Shown: positions 18,198-27,363 of the stretch, in pieces
Layout of the letters: every line of letters begins with the position of its first letter
How positions within the stretch are numbered: position 1 is the first letter of the stretch
Assembly: GCF_000936425.1 (NCBI RefSeq)
Contig: NZ_AVFK01000005.1
Span: 1 to 64,000 of the forward strand
Length of the DNA stretch: 64,000 nt
Reading direction: 5' to 3'
Source: Skermanella aerolata KACC 11604
GTDB lineage: Bacteria; Pseudomonadota; Alphaproteobacteria; Azospirillales; Azospirillaceae
Notes under the pieces: generated by a model
Database searches by the model: none
The model's input: the letters and a program-made list of their open reading frames with translations, nothing else
Told to the model about the DNA's origin: nothing
Translations under genes and position numbers: made by a program

Positions 18198-18593
18198 ATG
18201 TACGAGATATCCATGATTATAACCGCATTGTTCTTGCTTCCGTTCATTTACGTCGGCTGGAAGCTGCTTACAAACAACCGGAAATTTCATAGGATCGAGC
18301 AGGCAATCGAGAAGGGCCAACCTGTCCGCCTACGTCTTCGAAATAACTACCGCGATACGGGTTCTAGACTTATGCGGCTGCAAAAAATCGCGGAGTCGAG
18401 AGGACATCTCATGACTTTCGTAGCTTCGAAATATGACAAGGACTACGAGGGGCTGGCAACGATTTTCGATGTCTCGGTTCAGCCCGGAGGCATGACGACC
18501 GGGATGCGCCAAGAGGAGCAAGAGGAAGCCTGCACTGAAGACGGCAGCAAGAGAGCCAGGACGACGCAGCTCGATATGTCCGCATCAGAATAG
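18198..18593 (+). CDS. Hypothetical AT-rich membrane protein
   Basis: A 131-residue protein starting at MYEISMIITALF, with a GAGAAGG site nine bases before the ATG at 18198. There is one N-terminal membrane helix (about residues 5-22) and a basic region (NNRKFHRIEQAIEKGQ). The soluble tail ends in an acidic, Gln/Glu-rich stretch. A start further upstream at 18171 is possible. I do not recognise it. Codon use is AT-richer than any neighbour, consistent with transfer. Confidence 0.5.
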   Translation: MYEISMIITALFLLPFIYVGWKLLTNNRKFHRIEQAIEKGQPVRLRLRNNYRDTGSRLMRLQKIAESRGHLMTFVASKYDKDYEGLATIFDVSVQPGGMTTGMRQEEQEEACTEDGSKRARTTQLDMSASE

Positions 18594-18668
18594 AGCTTAT
18601 ATCGTCGACCCTCAGCGAGCCTGGATGGCCGGCCCGCTTGAAAATGCAGCGAATTAAGTGCTGTGGAT

Positions 18669-18743
18669 TGGTTGGGGCGGGAGGATTCGAACCTCCGCAT
18701 GGCGGTACCAAAAACCGCTGCCTTACCGCTTGGCGACGCCCCA
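18669..18743 (-). tRNA. tRNA-Gln (TTG anticodon)
   Basis: The minus strand gives a 75-base cloverleaf. It has acceptor stem TGGGGCG/CGCCCCA, the GGTTCGAATCC T-arm, anticodon stem GCGGT/ACCGC with loop TTTTGGT (anticodon TTG, reading CAA) and an encoded CCA end. Confidence 0.95.
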
Positions 18744-18895
18744 GCCTTGAGGTGCGCGGAACATAGCCACAAAAATACGGCGCCGCAAGCGCGGGCTTTA
18801 TCCTTTCGCGTTTTGCGCCGGTTTGCATAAACTACAGGGCTGACCGCTGGGAAAATCCAATTGACGCGGTGCAGAGTGTGATTATATAGCAATTC

Positions 18896-18950
18896 ACAGC
18901 GCCGATTTGAGCACCGGCTTGCGGGCGCTTTATAAATGCAGCTAAAGAGC
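18896..18950 (+). promoter_or_regulatory. SAM-II riboswitch upstream of metN
   Basis: The sequence matches the SAM-II (metA-type) aptamer. Stem P1 is AGCGCC (18898-18903) paired with GGCGCT (18924-18929). The loop starts GATTTGA and contains GGCTTGC. After P1 comes TTTATAAATGCAGCTAAAGAGC, in which GCTAAAG would form the pseudoknot. SAM-II aptamers sense S-adenosylmethionine and repress methionine genes in alphaproteobacteria. Here it lies about 60 bases before metN, which supports the methionine specificity of that transporter. Confidence 0.88.
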
Positions 18951-18955
18951 GTGGC

Positions 18956-18994
18956 AATCCGCCCGGCGATGCTGCTGTTGGCGGATTTTTGTTT
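18956..18994 (+). terminator. Intrinsic terminator between SAM-II aptamer and metN
   Basis: AATCCGCC (18956-18963) pairs perfectly with GGCGGATT (18980-18987) across a 16-base loop and is followed by a T-rich run (TTTTTGTTT). It begins six bases after the aptamer and ends about 20 bases before the metN start. This position suits riboswitch-controlled transcription termination; that mechanism is inferred. Confidence 0.75.
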
Positions 18995-19012
18995 AGTCGA
19001 GGGTATGTGGCG

Positions 19013-20074
19013 ATGATCGAATTTCACGGCGTCGAAAAGGAGTTTCCCGGACGCGGTGGCGGAGCGGCGGTAAAGGCGCTCGACGGGATCGACCTGAACA
19101 TCGGACGCGGAGAGATCTTCGGGATCATCGGCCGCAGCGGGGCGGGCAAAAGCACGCTGATCCGTGTCGTGAACATGCTGGAACGGCCCACATCCGGGCG
19201 CGTCACCGTCGCTGGCATCGACATGAATGCGCTGGACGCCGCCGGATTGCGCGCCGCCCGGCGCGGCATCGGCATGATCTTCCAGCACTTCAACCTGCTG
19301 TCCTCCCGCACCGTCTACGACAACGTGGCGCTGCCACTGGAACTCGCCGGCCTGAAAAGGTCCGAGATCAGGGCCAAGGTCGAACCCCTGCTGGACCTCG
19401 TCGGTCTCAGCGACAAGCGCGACCGCTATCCGGCCGAACTCAGCGGCGGGCAGAAGCAGCGCGTCGGCATCGCCCGCGCGCTGTCCAGCGAGCCGAAGGT
19501 CCTGCTGTGCGACGAAGCGACCTCCGCCCTCGACCCGGAAACGACGACATCGATCCTTCGCCTGCTGGCTGACATCAACGCCAAGCTCGGCCTGACCATC
19601 GTCCTGATCACCCACGAGATGGCTGTCATCAAGGAGATCTGCCACCGCGTTGCGGTGATGGAAGCAGGCCGCGTCATCGAGCAAGGCGACGTGTTCGACG
19701 TCTTCACGGCGCCCAGGCACCCGACCACGCGCAGCTTCGTGTCGTCCGTCGTCGGCGCCGAACTGCCGGATACCCTGGTCGAGCGGCTGTCGGCTGAGCC
19801 GCTGCCCGGCGGCAATCCTGTTCTGCGCATCACCTTCAAGGGCGCGCTCGCCAATACGCCGATCATCAGCCAGTTGACCCGGCGCTTCGGACTGGACCTC
19901 AACATCCTGCACGGCAGGATCGACCATATCCAGGGCGCTCCGTTCGGGACGCTGGTGGTCGAGGCCGTCGGCAGCGCCGAGGCCGTCCAAGCCGCCATCA
20001 CATTCATCAACGTCAATAATCTGTCAGTAGAGGTGCTCGGCCATGTCCCAGCAAATCTTCGAGCTGTTGGTTAA
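19013..20074 (+). CDS. metN: Methionine ABC transporter ATP-binding protein
   Basis: A 353-residue ATPase of the MetNIQ importer. It has Walker [10 protein letters not shown] (about 38-46), signature LSGGQKQR, Walker [12 protein letters not shown] and the switch His (LITHEMAV). The C-terminal part (about 270-345: [20 protein letters not shown] onward) is the NIL/ACT-like domain that binds methionine and feedback-inhibits transport. I chose the ATG at 19013 with an upstream GAGGG. It overlaps metI by 32 bases and is preceded by a SAM-II riboswitch and terminator. Confidence 0.95.
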   Translation: MIEFHGVEKEFPGRGGGAAVKALDGIDLNIGRGEIFGIIGRSGAGKSTLIRVVNMLERPTSGRVTVAGIDMNALDAAGLRAARRGIGMIFQHFNLLSSRTVYDNVALPLELAGLKRSEIRAKVEPLLDLVGLSDKRDRYPAELSGGQKQRVGIARALSSEPKVLLCDEATSALDPETTTSILRLLADINAKLGLTIVLITHEMAVIKEICHRVAVMEAGRVIEQGDVFDVFTAPRHPTTRSFVSSVVGAELPDTLVERLSAEPLPGGNPVLRITFKGALANTPIISQLTRRFGLDLNILHGRIDHIQGAPFGTLVVEAVGSAEAVQAAITFINVNNLSVEVLGHVPANLRAVG

Positions 20075-20708
20075 CGCAACCATCGAAACGCTCTATATGG
20101 TCGGTTTGGCCGGGCTGCTGGGAACGCTGATGGGCCTGCCGCTCGGCGTCCTGCTGGCGACCAGCGGCCGGGGCGAGCTGCTTCAGAACCTGACGTTCAA
20201 CCGGGTCGCCGGCCTGCTCGTCAACGCCACCCGCTCCACGCCGTTCATCATCTTGGTGGTCGCTATCATCCCGTTCACGCGGCTGATCGCCGGAACGTCG
20301 ATCGGCACCACGGCGGCCATAGTGCCGCTGACGGTCGCCGCCGTCCCGTTCATCGCCCGTCTGGTGGAGGGCGCCATCCGGGAAGTCGACCACGGCCTGA
20401 TCGAGGCCGCCCATACGATGGGCGCCACGCCGTTGCAGATCATTACCAAGATCCTGCTGCCGGAAGCGCTGCCCGCCATCGTCCTGGGCCTGACGCTCGC
20501 CGCCGTCAGCCTGATCGGCTACTCGGCCATGGTCGGCGCCGTCGGCGGCGGGGGCCTTGGCGACCTTGGCATCCGCTATGGCTACCAGCGCTTCCTGCCT
20601 GAAGTCATGGCCGCCGTCGTCCTGGTGCTGATCGTCCTGGTCCAGCTTGTCCAGAGCTTGGGCGAGTGGATCGCCCGCCGGGTCAACAAGCGCTCCATTG
20701 TCTCTTGA
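20043..20708 (+). CDS. metI: Methionine ABC transporter permease
   Basis: A 221-residue permease with five hydrophobic segments and the MetI motifs [20 protein letters not shown] and [21 protein letters not shown] (ATPase-docking loop). The ATG at 20043 has an AGAGGTG site at good spacing and lies within the end of metN. It pairs with MetN and MetQ for high-affinity methionine uptake. Confidence 0.95.
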   Translation: MSQQIFELLVNATIETLYMVGLAGLLGTLMGLPLGVLLATSGRGELLQNLTFNRVAGLLVNATRSTPFIILVVAIIPFTRLIAGTSIGTTAAIVPLTVAAVPFIARLVEGAIREVDHGLIEAAHTMGATPLQIITKILLPEALPAIVLGLTLAAVSLIGYSAMVGAVGGGGLGDLGIRYGYQRFLPEVMAAVVLVLIVLVQLVQSLGEWIARRVNKRSIVS

Positions 20709-20779
20709 TCCTGCGCCTCCTGATCCCCTTCGCGCACGATACCGATAGCAACACTCTCTTGAGAGGAAGACCAACCATC

Positions 20780-21589
20780 ATGAATATCCTGTCCGCCAAG
20801 ACCCTTGCAGGCCGCGTCGGCGCCGCCCTGGTCGGCGTCGCCGTGATCGCCCTGGCGGGTGCAGCCTCCGCCGAGACCATCCGGATCGGCGTTTCGGCCG
20901 GTCCGCACGCCCAGATCCTCGATGCCGTCAAACCGATTGCCGCCAAGCAGGGTCTCGACATCAAGATCATCGAGTTCACCGACTACGTGATCCCGAACGC
21001 AGCATTGGCGTCCGGCGAGATCGAAGCGAACTCCTTCCAGCACCAGCCCTATCTGGACAATCAGGTCCAGGATCGCGGTCTCAAGCTGGTGTCGGTCGGC
21101 AAGACCGTTGTCTTCCCGATGGGGATCTACTCGAAGAAGGTGAAGAACCTTTCCGAACTGTCCAACGGCGCCTCGGTCGCCGTTCCGAACGATCCGACCA
21201 ACGGCGGCCGGGCGCTTCTCCTGCTTCAGGACCAGGGCCTGATCAAGCTGAGCCCCGAGGCCGGGCTGAAGGCGACCCCGATCGACATCACCGAGAACCC
21301 CAAGAAGCTCCGCATCGTCGAACTGGACGCGGCACAGCTTCCCCGCTCGCTCGGCGACGTGGATGCGGCGGCGGTCAACACCAACTACGCGATCGAGTCG
21401 GGGCTCAACCCGCTGACCGATGCCATCGCCCGCGAAAGCGCCGAATCGCCCTATACCAACGTCATCGCGGTGCGCGAGGTGGACAAGGACAAGCCCTGGG
21501 TCAAGCAGCTTGTCGAGTCCTACCACTCGCCCGAGGTCAAGCAGTTCGTTACCGAGAAGTTCAAGGGCGCCGTCGTCACCGGCTGGTAA
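20780..21589 (+). CDS. metQ: Methionine-binding periplasmic protein
   Basis: A 269-residue NlpA/MetQ-family binding protein. It has an N-terminal signal peptide (ALVGVAVIALAGAASA, cleavage before ETIRIG) without a lipobox Cys, so it is probably soluble in the periplasm instead of a lipoprotein. Family motifs are EFTDYVIPNAALASGEIEAN, FQHQPYLDNQ and VPNDPTNGGRALLLLQ. I chose the ATG at 20780 with a GAGAGGAAG site. It is the third gene of the riboswitch-controlled operon. Confidence 0.94.
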   Translation: MNILSAKTLAGRVGAALVGVAVIALAGAASAETIRIGVSAGPHAQILDAVKPIAAKQGLDIKIIEFTDYVIPNAALASGEIEANSFQHQPYLDNQVQDRGLKLVSVGKTVVFPMGIYSKKVKNLSELSNGASVAVPNDPTNGGRALLLLQDQGLIKLSPEAGLKATPIDITENPKKLRIVELDAAQLPRSLGDVDAAAVNTNYAIESGLNPLTDAIARESAESPYTNVIAVREVDKDKPWVKQLVESYHSPEVKQFVTEKFKGAVVTGW

Positions 21590-21670
21590 GCCGGGGCAAA
21601 TCCACCGATCCGAAGGCCGTGCTCGACCACATCCACGGGACCGGAGGTCCTCTGGACCGGGTCCACAGGG

Positions 21671-22102
21671 TCAGGTCCGCCGGGTCACGGCCTTCAGGAT
21701 ATAGACCGCGTCCACGGCACCTGCTCCGAGGACCTCTTGTAGGATGTCGAGGATACTGCCCTTCATCTCGGTCAGGGTTTCCGCCGACAGGTTGCTGGTG
21801 CCGGGGATCGGCGCCAGCTTCACGCGGGTCAGCAGCAGGTCCCGGATACGCGGAAGCTGCTCTTCGAGCTTGCCGACCGCCGCCGCATCGACGGCCTGAA
21901 CCTGGAGCGTCAGATCCAGTCGACCGACCACGCGGCTGTCCTCGAGCGTCAGCGGCAGCGTCAGGTTGGGTATCGGGACGTTGAGCGATACGGCGCCTTC
22001 CTTCTTCTCCGCTCCACCCTCGGAAGCCCGGGCCGGAGCGAAGGCGAACAGCAGAAGCGCGGATAGGCAGGCAACCCGGAATATCGCGTATCGACGGAAC
22101 AA
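21671..22102 (-). CDS. Secreted FliL-like protein
   Basis: A 143-residue protein with a signal peptide (RVACLSALLLFAFAPARA). The mature part (RLDLTLQVQAVDAAAVGKLE, LPRIRDLLLTRVK, then LKAVTRR) has the secondary-structure order of the periplasmic FliL domain. It lacks the usual membrane anchor, and no flagellar genes are nearby. The FliL link is weak. It is convergent with metQ and monocistronic. Confidence 0.6.
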   Translation of the reverse strand: MFRRYAIFRVACLSALLLFAFAPARASEGGAEKKEGAVSLNVPIPNLTLPLTLEDSRVVGRLDLTLQVQAVDAAAVGKLEEQLPRIRDLLLTRVKLAPIPGTSNLSAETLTEMKGSILDILQEVLGAGAVDAVYILKAVTRRT

Positions 22103-22209
22103 GGCGTCACCGGTGGTCTTGAGGAAAGGGCGTACGCGCTATCCATACACGCGATCGACCCTACCTACAACGAACCTGCACTAAATGGGTATTCGATGAC
22201 CCTGACCGC

Positions 22210-23112
22210 TCAGGCGGACAGCTTGCCCGGAACGACCCACCAGTCCGGCTGAGCCGCCTTGATCTTCGCCGCCGCCGCGCGAGCGGTCGCCTCGTCGCCG
22301 AAAAGGGCGAAGCAGGTCGCGCCGCTGCCCGACAGGCGGGCGAGCAGACAGCCCGGCGCCGATGACAGCGCCTCCAGGACGGTGCCGATTTCCGGGACCA
22401 GCGACAGGGCGGGAGCCGTCAGGTCGTTGTGGCGGCTGGCCAGCAAGCCGGCGAAGCCGGCGGCATCCGTCGGCGCCCTATCGCCGGACAGACGCGCGGC
22501 AGTCGAGAACGGCCCGCTGCGTGCCTTGAATACAGCCGGTGTCGAAAGCGGAATGCCGGGGTTGACGAGCACCACTGCACACGACGGCAAAGGCGGCGCC
22601 GGATCGACGATATCGCCGATCCCGCCGAAATATGCTGACCTGCCGGTCAGGCAGACCGGGATGTCGGCCCCAAGGCGGGCCGCCAGCGGGCCGAGCGAGG
22701 GATGGTCGGCGCCAAGCCCCCACAGCCTTGCCAGCGCCCGCAGGGTCGCCGCGGCATCAGCCGAGCCGCCGCCGATGCCGGACGCCACGGGCAGCCGCTT
22801 GGTCAGCGTGATCGCGACGGCCGGGTCGGAGCGGCCGACGCTCTCCGCCAGCAGACGGGCTGCACGGGTCACCAGGTTGCCGGAAGCCGGCTCCGCCGCG
22901 AGGGAAGAGGCGAAGGGGCCGTCGATGGTCAGCGACAGGCCGTCGGCCGGACGGACGCCTATGGTGTCCGCGACATCGGCGAAGGCGACAAGGCTGTCCA
23001 GCTCGTGATACCCGTCGGGACGCCGCCCAAGCACGTGCAGATACAGGTTCAGCTTCGCCGGCGCTTCCTCCGTGATGACGCCGTCAGTGCCTGGATCGCT
23101 GGAAACGGTCAT
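22210..23112 (-). CDS. ispE: 4-diphosphocytidyl-2-C-methyl-D-erythritol kinase
   Basis: A 300-residue GHMP kinase of the MEP isoprenoid pathway that phosphorylates the 2-hydroxyl of CDP-methylerythritol. Motifs are EEAPAKLNLYLHV (catalytic Lys20), the ATP loop RLPVASGIGGGSADAAATLR (106-125) and the C-terminal RLSGSGATCFALF. The ATG at 23112 overlaps the upstream TPR gene stop by 4 bases; a longer frame would read through that gene and is rejected. Coupling to the TPR gene indicates an operon, though a functional link is not obvious. Confidence 0.93.
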   Translation of the reverse strand: MTVSSDPGTDGVITEEAPAKLNLYLHVLGRRPDGYHELDSLVAFADVADTIGVRPADGLSLTIDGPFASSLAAEPASGNLVTRAARLLAESVGRSDPAVAITLTKRLPVASGIGGGSADAAATLRALARLWGLGADHPSLGPLAARLGADIPVCLTGRSAYFGGIGDIVDPAPPLPSCAVVLVNPGIPLSTPAVFKARSGPFSTAARLSGDRAPTDAAGFAGLLASRHNDLTAPALSLVPEIGTVLEALSSAPGCLLARLSGSGATCFALFGDEATARAAAAKIKAAQPDWWVVPGKLSA

Positions 23113-24851
23113 CTGGGCGCCGTCTGACTGGCTGCGGTCCGGTTCCGGGGCAGGCCGTTCGCCAGCTTGGCGTCGATCGCCGCCTTCAACTCGCTTTCCT
23201 CCGCGTGGAGAAGCGCCCGGCGCCACTGGAAGCGGGCCTCCGCTTCGCGGCCGACCTGCCAATAGGCATCGCCGAGATGGTCGTTGATGGTCGGGTCGAG
23301 CGGCTTCAGCTCGACCGCGCGCTCCAGGTTGGCGACGGCGCCGGGAAAGTCCTCCAGCCGGTACAGCGCCCAGCCCAGGCTGTCGATGATGTAGCCGTCG
23401 GTCGGCTTCAACTCCACCGCGCGCTGGATCATCGCCTTGCCGCGTTCCAGGTTGATTCCGCGGTCGATCCAGGAATATCCCAGATAATTGAGCAGGAAAG
23501 CCTGGTCGGGGCTCAACTCGTTGGCGCGCATCAGGTCGCGCTCGGCGTCTTCCCAACGCTTGAGCTTGTCGTAGGTCATGGCGCGCGCATACAGGATTAT
23601 CCAGTGGCGCGACTGAAGCGTGCCGATGCGGGTCAGGGCATCGCTGTAGGCGGTTATCGCCTGTTCGTAGCGCTCGGCGCTCCGGTGGACGTCACCCAGT
23701 TCGACCAGGGCATCGGAGCGGTCGGGGCGCTCGGCCGCCATCGCGACGAGCAGGCTCACCGCATCCTCTCCGCGCTTCATCCGCTCCAGCACGGCGGCGC
23801 TGCGCAGGCGGGCGGTCCAGCGCAGGGCCTCGTCGCCCTTCACGTCGCCGTACTGCGCCAGCGCGTCGTCATGCAGGCCGCGCTGTTCCAGGATGTCGCC
23901 CAGCATCATGCGGGCCAGCGACAGATCGCCGCGCAGATGAAGCGCGATACGCCCGTACATCAGCGCCATGTCGCCCGCTCCCTCCTGGTTGAGGGCACTG
24001 GCGATGTCGAACAAGGCCTCGGCCATGCCGTCGCGCGGGCTGGCGACGATCGGCGCCGGCTTCTCGCCACGGCTCAGCCGGTCCATTTCGGGCTGGAGCA
24101 GAAGCGTGTCCGGATTGGTGTCACGGAAGCTCTCGTAGAAGGCCTTGGCCTCCTCCGTCTTGCCGGAGCGCTCGAAGAAGCCGCCGACCGCCTGGACGAT
24201 ACGCAGGGGCGCTCCGGCCCCGAGCGACTTGAGATACCAGCTTTCGGCGGCCACCGGGTCACCGGAATACTCGGCTATCAGGCCGGCGTGGAAGTGATGG
24301 AGGATGGAGAAGCCCTGGGCCTTCTCCAGGGGTGCGAGAGCAGCCTGGGCGCCTGCGGCGTCTCCCTTGGCGACGGCGATCCAGGCGCGCATCATCGGTT
24401 CGACCAAGCGGCCCAAACCGTCTTCTGAACCGGATTCCAGCCGCGCGCCGGCTTCCTCGAAACGGCCGGCGTTGACGTCGTCGGCCGCCAGCAGCAGCCG
24501 CGCCAGATGGTTGCCCGGCTCCACCGCCGATACCTGACGGGCGATATCCACCGCCTCGGCCATCTTGCCGTCACCCAGGCGGAGCAGATAGATCCGGCGC
24601 AGCAGGCCGGTATTCTGCGGATCGCTGGCGAAAGCGCGTCCCATGAACTCCGCCGCCGCCGGCCAGTCGTCGGTCTGCTGGGCGTGGCGGCCGGCAAGAT
24701 AGCTGCCGGTCGCGGTGATCTGTTCATCCAGCGTGACCGCGGGCATCGGGCGGTCGGAAGTGAGGGCAACTGCCACTCCGACGGTTCCCATGGCGCCGCC
24801 GATAAGCCCGACCACGAAACTGCGCTTCAGAACGATGACGAGGTTTTTCAT
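23109..24851 (-). CDS. TPR-repeat protein with N-terminal membrane anchor
   Basis: A 580-residue protein with an uncleaved-looking N-terminal hydrophobic segment (about 11-30, FVVGLIGGAMGTVGVAVAL) and many tetratricopeptide repeats, clearest at about 35-130 and 380-560 (for example LNYLGYSWIDRGINLERG and IIDSLGWALYRLEDFPGA). Such proteins are scaffolds in the cell envelope. The C-terminus is rich in Ala/Arg. It is translationally coupled to ispE, an arrangement I recall from other alphaproteobacteria. Partners are unknown. Confidence 0.85.
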   Translation of the reverse strand: MKNLVIVLKRSFVVGLIGGAMGTVGVAVALTSDRPMPAVTLDEQITATGSYLAGRHAQQTDDWPAAAEFMGRAFASDPQNTGLLRRIYLLRLGDGKMAEAVDIARQVSAVEPGNHLARLLLAADDVNAGRFEEAGARLESGSEDGLGRLVEPMMRAWIAVAKGDAAGAQAALAPLEKAQGFSILHHFHAGLIAEYSGDPVAAESWYLKSLGAGAPLRIVQAVGGFFERSGKTEEAKAFYESFRDTNPDTLLLQPEMDRLSRGEKPAPIVASPRDGMAEALFDIASALNQEGAGDMALMYGRIALHLRGDLSLARMMLGDILEQRGLHDDALAQYGDVKGDEALRWTARLRSAAVLERMKRGEDAVSLLVAMAAERPDRSDALVELGDVHRSAERYEQAITAYSDALTRIGTLQSRHWIILYARAMTYDKLKRWEDAERDLMRANELSPDQAFLLNYLGYSWIDRGINLERGKAMIQRAVELKPTDGYIIDSLGWALYRLEDFPGAVANLERAVELKPLDPTINDHLGDAYWQVGREAEARFQWRRALLHAEESELKAAIDAKLANGLPRNRTAASQTAPR

Positions 24852-24913
24852 GACGTACCCATCCTGCCCCGGCTGAGCCGGTCAGCCGTTCTTGCGGAAG
24901 CGCAGCCTAGCGG

Positions 24914-26014
24914 TCAACTCCTTAAACCATCAATAACCACGTTGCCCCCGGCCCGCACCGTTTCCGCCTGGACCGCGACGCGAGGCGCCGGCTCGAAGGC
25001 ATGGCGAAATTCCGCCAGCGTCGCCCCGCCGAAGAGCGCGCTGCCGCGTTCGAAAAGCGCCTCCAGATCGTCGTACAGCCGCTCCACCGATCCGGCATCG
25101 GGAAAGGTCGGACTGCCGGCAGGCATGAATTCCGACGAGTGCAGCATGAACTCGACATGGCATGCACCGGCGGCAGCCGCCTCCTCCACCTGCGCCACCA
25201 TCGCGGCGCCGTTGAAGCCGTTGGGCCGGAGCCACTGGTTGCGGAGCATCCGGCTCAGAACGTTGCGCGGCACTCCGCAGCGCGACAAAAGGGCCTGGGC
25301 GACCGAACGAAACGCCGGATTGCAGCGCTTCGAAACCGTCATCGGCACTTCCAGCAGAGAGGAGTTGCCCGGACGACCGATATCATCCGGATCGATGAAA
25401 TAAGGCTCGGTCGGGAAGTTGCGGTAGTCGCTGCCGCCGGATGCTACCGGATTGCCCAAGGTGCCTCGCCAATCGACATACGGCGTGACCGAACAGTCCG
25501 TCAGATAGCCGTACTCGATCAGAGTACGGGCGTACTGTTCGTTCATCGCCCAGCGGCCGGCACGGTGGCTGGTGATCGGACTGGCGAAGACGTCCTGCAA
25601 CAGCTTGGTCATGAAATCGACCTTGGCGCGGAGCGCCTCGACCGGATACTCGATCAGGAATGGCTTGTATCTGATGTCGTCGGCTGTCAGCGCCGTGATG
25701 GGAGGAGAGTTCCAGGCATGAAGATGCATGCCGATCTCGCCCTGGCCGCGTGCCAGGACATCCCGGCCGAACTCGACGAACGCAGGTGAAACCGCCATCT
25801 CATAGTTGACGAGATATGTCGGCTTCAGGTCGAAGCGCTCACAAAGCTCCTGGAAACGGGGGAGGTACAGTGCATTTCGCGTCGTTATCTCACGTGGCCC
25901 GTTCCAAATGTCGTCTCCTTCGGTATCAATGGTGACGATGAATTTACCCAACGACTTTCCCCTGGGAGAAAAAACGACATTCCGAGAACCGTCGCCCCAC
26001 GTGACCATCCTCAT
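24914..26014 (-). CDS. Polysaccharide deacetylase-family protein
   Basis: A 366-residue NodB/CE4-like protein without a signal peptide. The catalytic/metal motifs are VTIDTEGDD (Asp30, with Glu32 and Asp34 nearby), EIGMHLHAW (His97, His99) and SHRAGRWAMNE (His150, Arg151). A late MLHSSEF motif probably adds another active-site His. The DTEGDD form is typical of the subgroup found in polysaccharide biosynthesis regions. A cytoplasmic location suggests action on a precursor or glycolipid, but the substrate is unknown. The next genes on this strand act on peptidoglycan. Confidence 0.82.
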   Translation of the reverse strand: MRMVTWGDGSRNVVFSPRGKSLGKFIVTIDTEGDDIWNGPREITTRNALYLPRFQELCERFDLKPTYLVNYEMAVSPAFVEFGRDVLARGQGEIGMHLHAWNSPPITALTADDIRYKPFLIEYPVEALRAKVDFMTKLLQDVFASPITSHRAGRWAMNEQYARTLIEYGYLTDCSVTPYVDWRGTLGNPVASGGSDYRNFPTEPYFIDPDDIGRPGNSSLLEVPMTVSKRCNPAFRSVAQALLSRCGVPRNVLSRMLRNQWLRPNGFNGAAMVAQVEEAAAAGACHVEFMLHSSEFMPAGSPTFPDAGSVERLYDDLEALFERGSALFGGATLAEFRHAFEPAPRVAVQAETVRAGGNVVIDGLRS

Positions 26015-26536
26015 CTGAACGCAACTATACTTACTTTCACGGGCTCAATAATGTCCCTGCCATATTTTTACATAAAGCGGCAACGGGTACATACCAGAGA
26101 GGTCGCACCAGGCAAATCGCTTACCCCGATTGACGTGTACGTTCGCTATTCCCGATGTGCACCGCGGCGAACGCCCGCCCCTATCAAGTGGTGGAAACCG
26201 CCGTCTTACAGGGTCGGACGGGTATCGCCGCCGGGAGATTACGCTGGAACTGGACGATCAAGGCATCGCCTGATAGAGGTATTATGCCACTCAAAAGTGA
26301 CGTGGCCACCTCCCCGGGGACTTGGAACCGGAATCGCAGGGGTGCCGCAGTACCGGCGGCCGTCAAGCTTGACCGGTTTGGTTGACCCGTCTGGAACGTA
26401 AGGTGTCGGGCTGACGAGGCCCGGCACCTCTGCCGGAACCCACCGGTCAAGCTTCAGGGCCTTTGATGGCGGATCGCACGGGCGGAGAGCGACCGGACGA
26501 TCCGTCGATCCGTAATCCCTTAGGTCCTGGTACCGA
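26015..26536. other. Intergenic region with nested inverted repeats
   Basis: About 520 bases with no credible gene on either strand; short frames lack starts and motifs. The right half holds a nested hairpin described separately. The left part probably contains the deacetylase promoter. Confidence 0.5.
26365..26454. repeat. Nested inverted-repeat element
   Basis: Outer arms AAGCTTGACCGGT (26365-26377) and ACCGGTCAAGCTT (26442-26454) are a perfect 13-bp inverted repeat. Inside them lies an 11-bp hairpin (AGGTGTCGGGC / GCCCGGCACCT, one G-T pair, 26401-26429). The whole could fold as a two-level stem. There is no T-run, so it is not a simple terminator. It may be a small repetitive element or a structured RNA. 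Confidence 0.6.
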
Positions 26537-27136
26537 TCACCAAGTACGGATCGGCCCCACATCCATGTGGACGAAGTCGCTCTGGGGATAATACCCGACG
26601 CCGCCGGCCCGCAGCCGCAAGGCCGCGCGATGGATCATGCGGGTGTCCATTCCGGGTGCCCGGATGTCGATCGCCATTCCGCGCATGTGGAAGCTGCTGC
26701 GGGCGACTCCGCTTCCGACCTCCCGCAGGAATTCATTGGATTCGGGAGAGCGATAGCCCGAGATGACGTGAAGCGGAGTCTTGGTTCCGATCCGCGCCTG
26801 GAGCGCGTGAACGGTATCCAGCAACTCGGGATCGATGGGGTATACGGTATCGGTCCTATGGTCTCGCAGCAGTTTGTTGATCGCCCGCAATGCATCCCGC
26901 TGATATCGTCCGCGCGACCAGTATTCCGCGGTCAGCCGTTCGCTCGTGTGGGTGTTGAGGAGCGAGATCTGACGGGGAGGTGCGATCCTGTTGGCAGCCT
27001 CGGCCTCGCGAGATGTAAGTAGGGTTCCTGCCGCCGCCGTGACCGCCGCGGTCGCAACCGCCGCAGCGCCTGACCTCAGAAACGAACGCCGACCCATTCC
27101 AGGCGCATGAAAGGTCTTTTCGCGTTCATTCTGCAT
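26537..27136 (-). CDS. Tat-exported MepK/YcbK-like peptidoglycan endopeptidase (DUF882)
   Basis: A 199-residue protein with a twin-arginine signal (GRRSFLRSG followed by an Ala-rich hydrophobic stretch). The Peptidase_M15-like DUF882 domain includes ISGYRSPESNEFLR, SSFHMRGMAIDIR and YYPQSDFVHMD. Zinc ligands are probably His150, Asp157 and His190. E. coli YcbK (MepK) cleaves 3-3 cross-links made by L,D-transpeptidases. I chose the ATG at 27136, which has a GGGGGAG site. The gene lies downstream of an L,D-transpeptidase on the same strand, as ycbB-ycbK do in E. coli. Confidence 0.88.
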   Translation of the reverse strand: MQNEREKTFHAPGMGRRSFLRSGAAAVATAAVTAAAGTLLTSREAEAANRIAPPRQISLLNTHTSERLTAEYWSRGRYQRDALRAINKLLRDHRTDTVYPIDPELLDTVHALQARIGTKTPLHVISGYRSPESNEFLREVGSGVARSSFHMRGMAIDIRAPGMDTRMIHRAALRLRAGGVGYYPQSDFVHMDVGPIRTW

Positions 27137-27363
27137 ATGGCTCCCCCAGCGACGAAGTACCCGCATTCCCAATATGACCCGTGGGCAATTCGAAAATGAC
27201 GCCCCGCCGGATCAATACCGGTCCGAGCATTGCCAGGGCAGGTTAAGCAAAGGTTTACATACACGGGAGAAGGCACTGAAGTCGCTGGATTCCTGATCGG
27301 CCGGGAGTGACATTTTTGAGCATGGGAGCTGGCCAACCCCAGCGCCCTGCCCTTTGGAGTGCC

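Noticed and set aside
22210-23556. Longer ispE reading with about 150 extra N-terminal residues
   Set aside because: The extension lies inside the TPR gene in another frame; the ATG at 23112 fits the family length and overlaps the TPR stop by 4 bases.
26051-26562. Several short frames between the deacetylase and MepK-like genes
   Set aside because: They overlap the inverted repeats and show no protein-like pattern.
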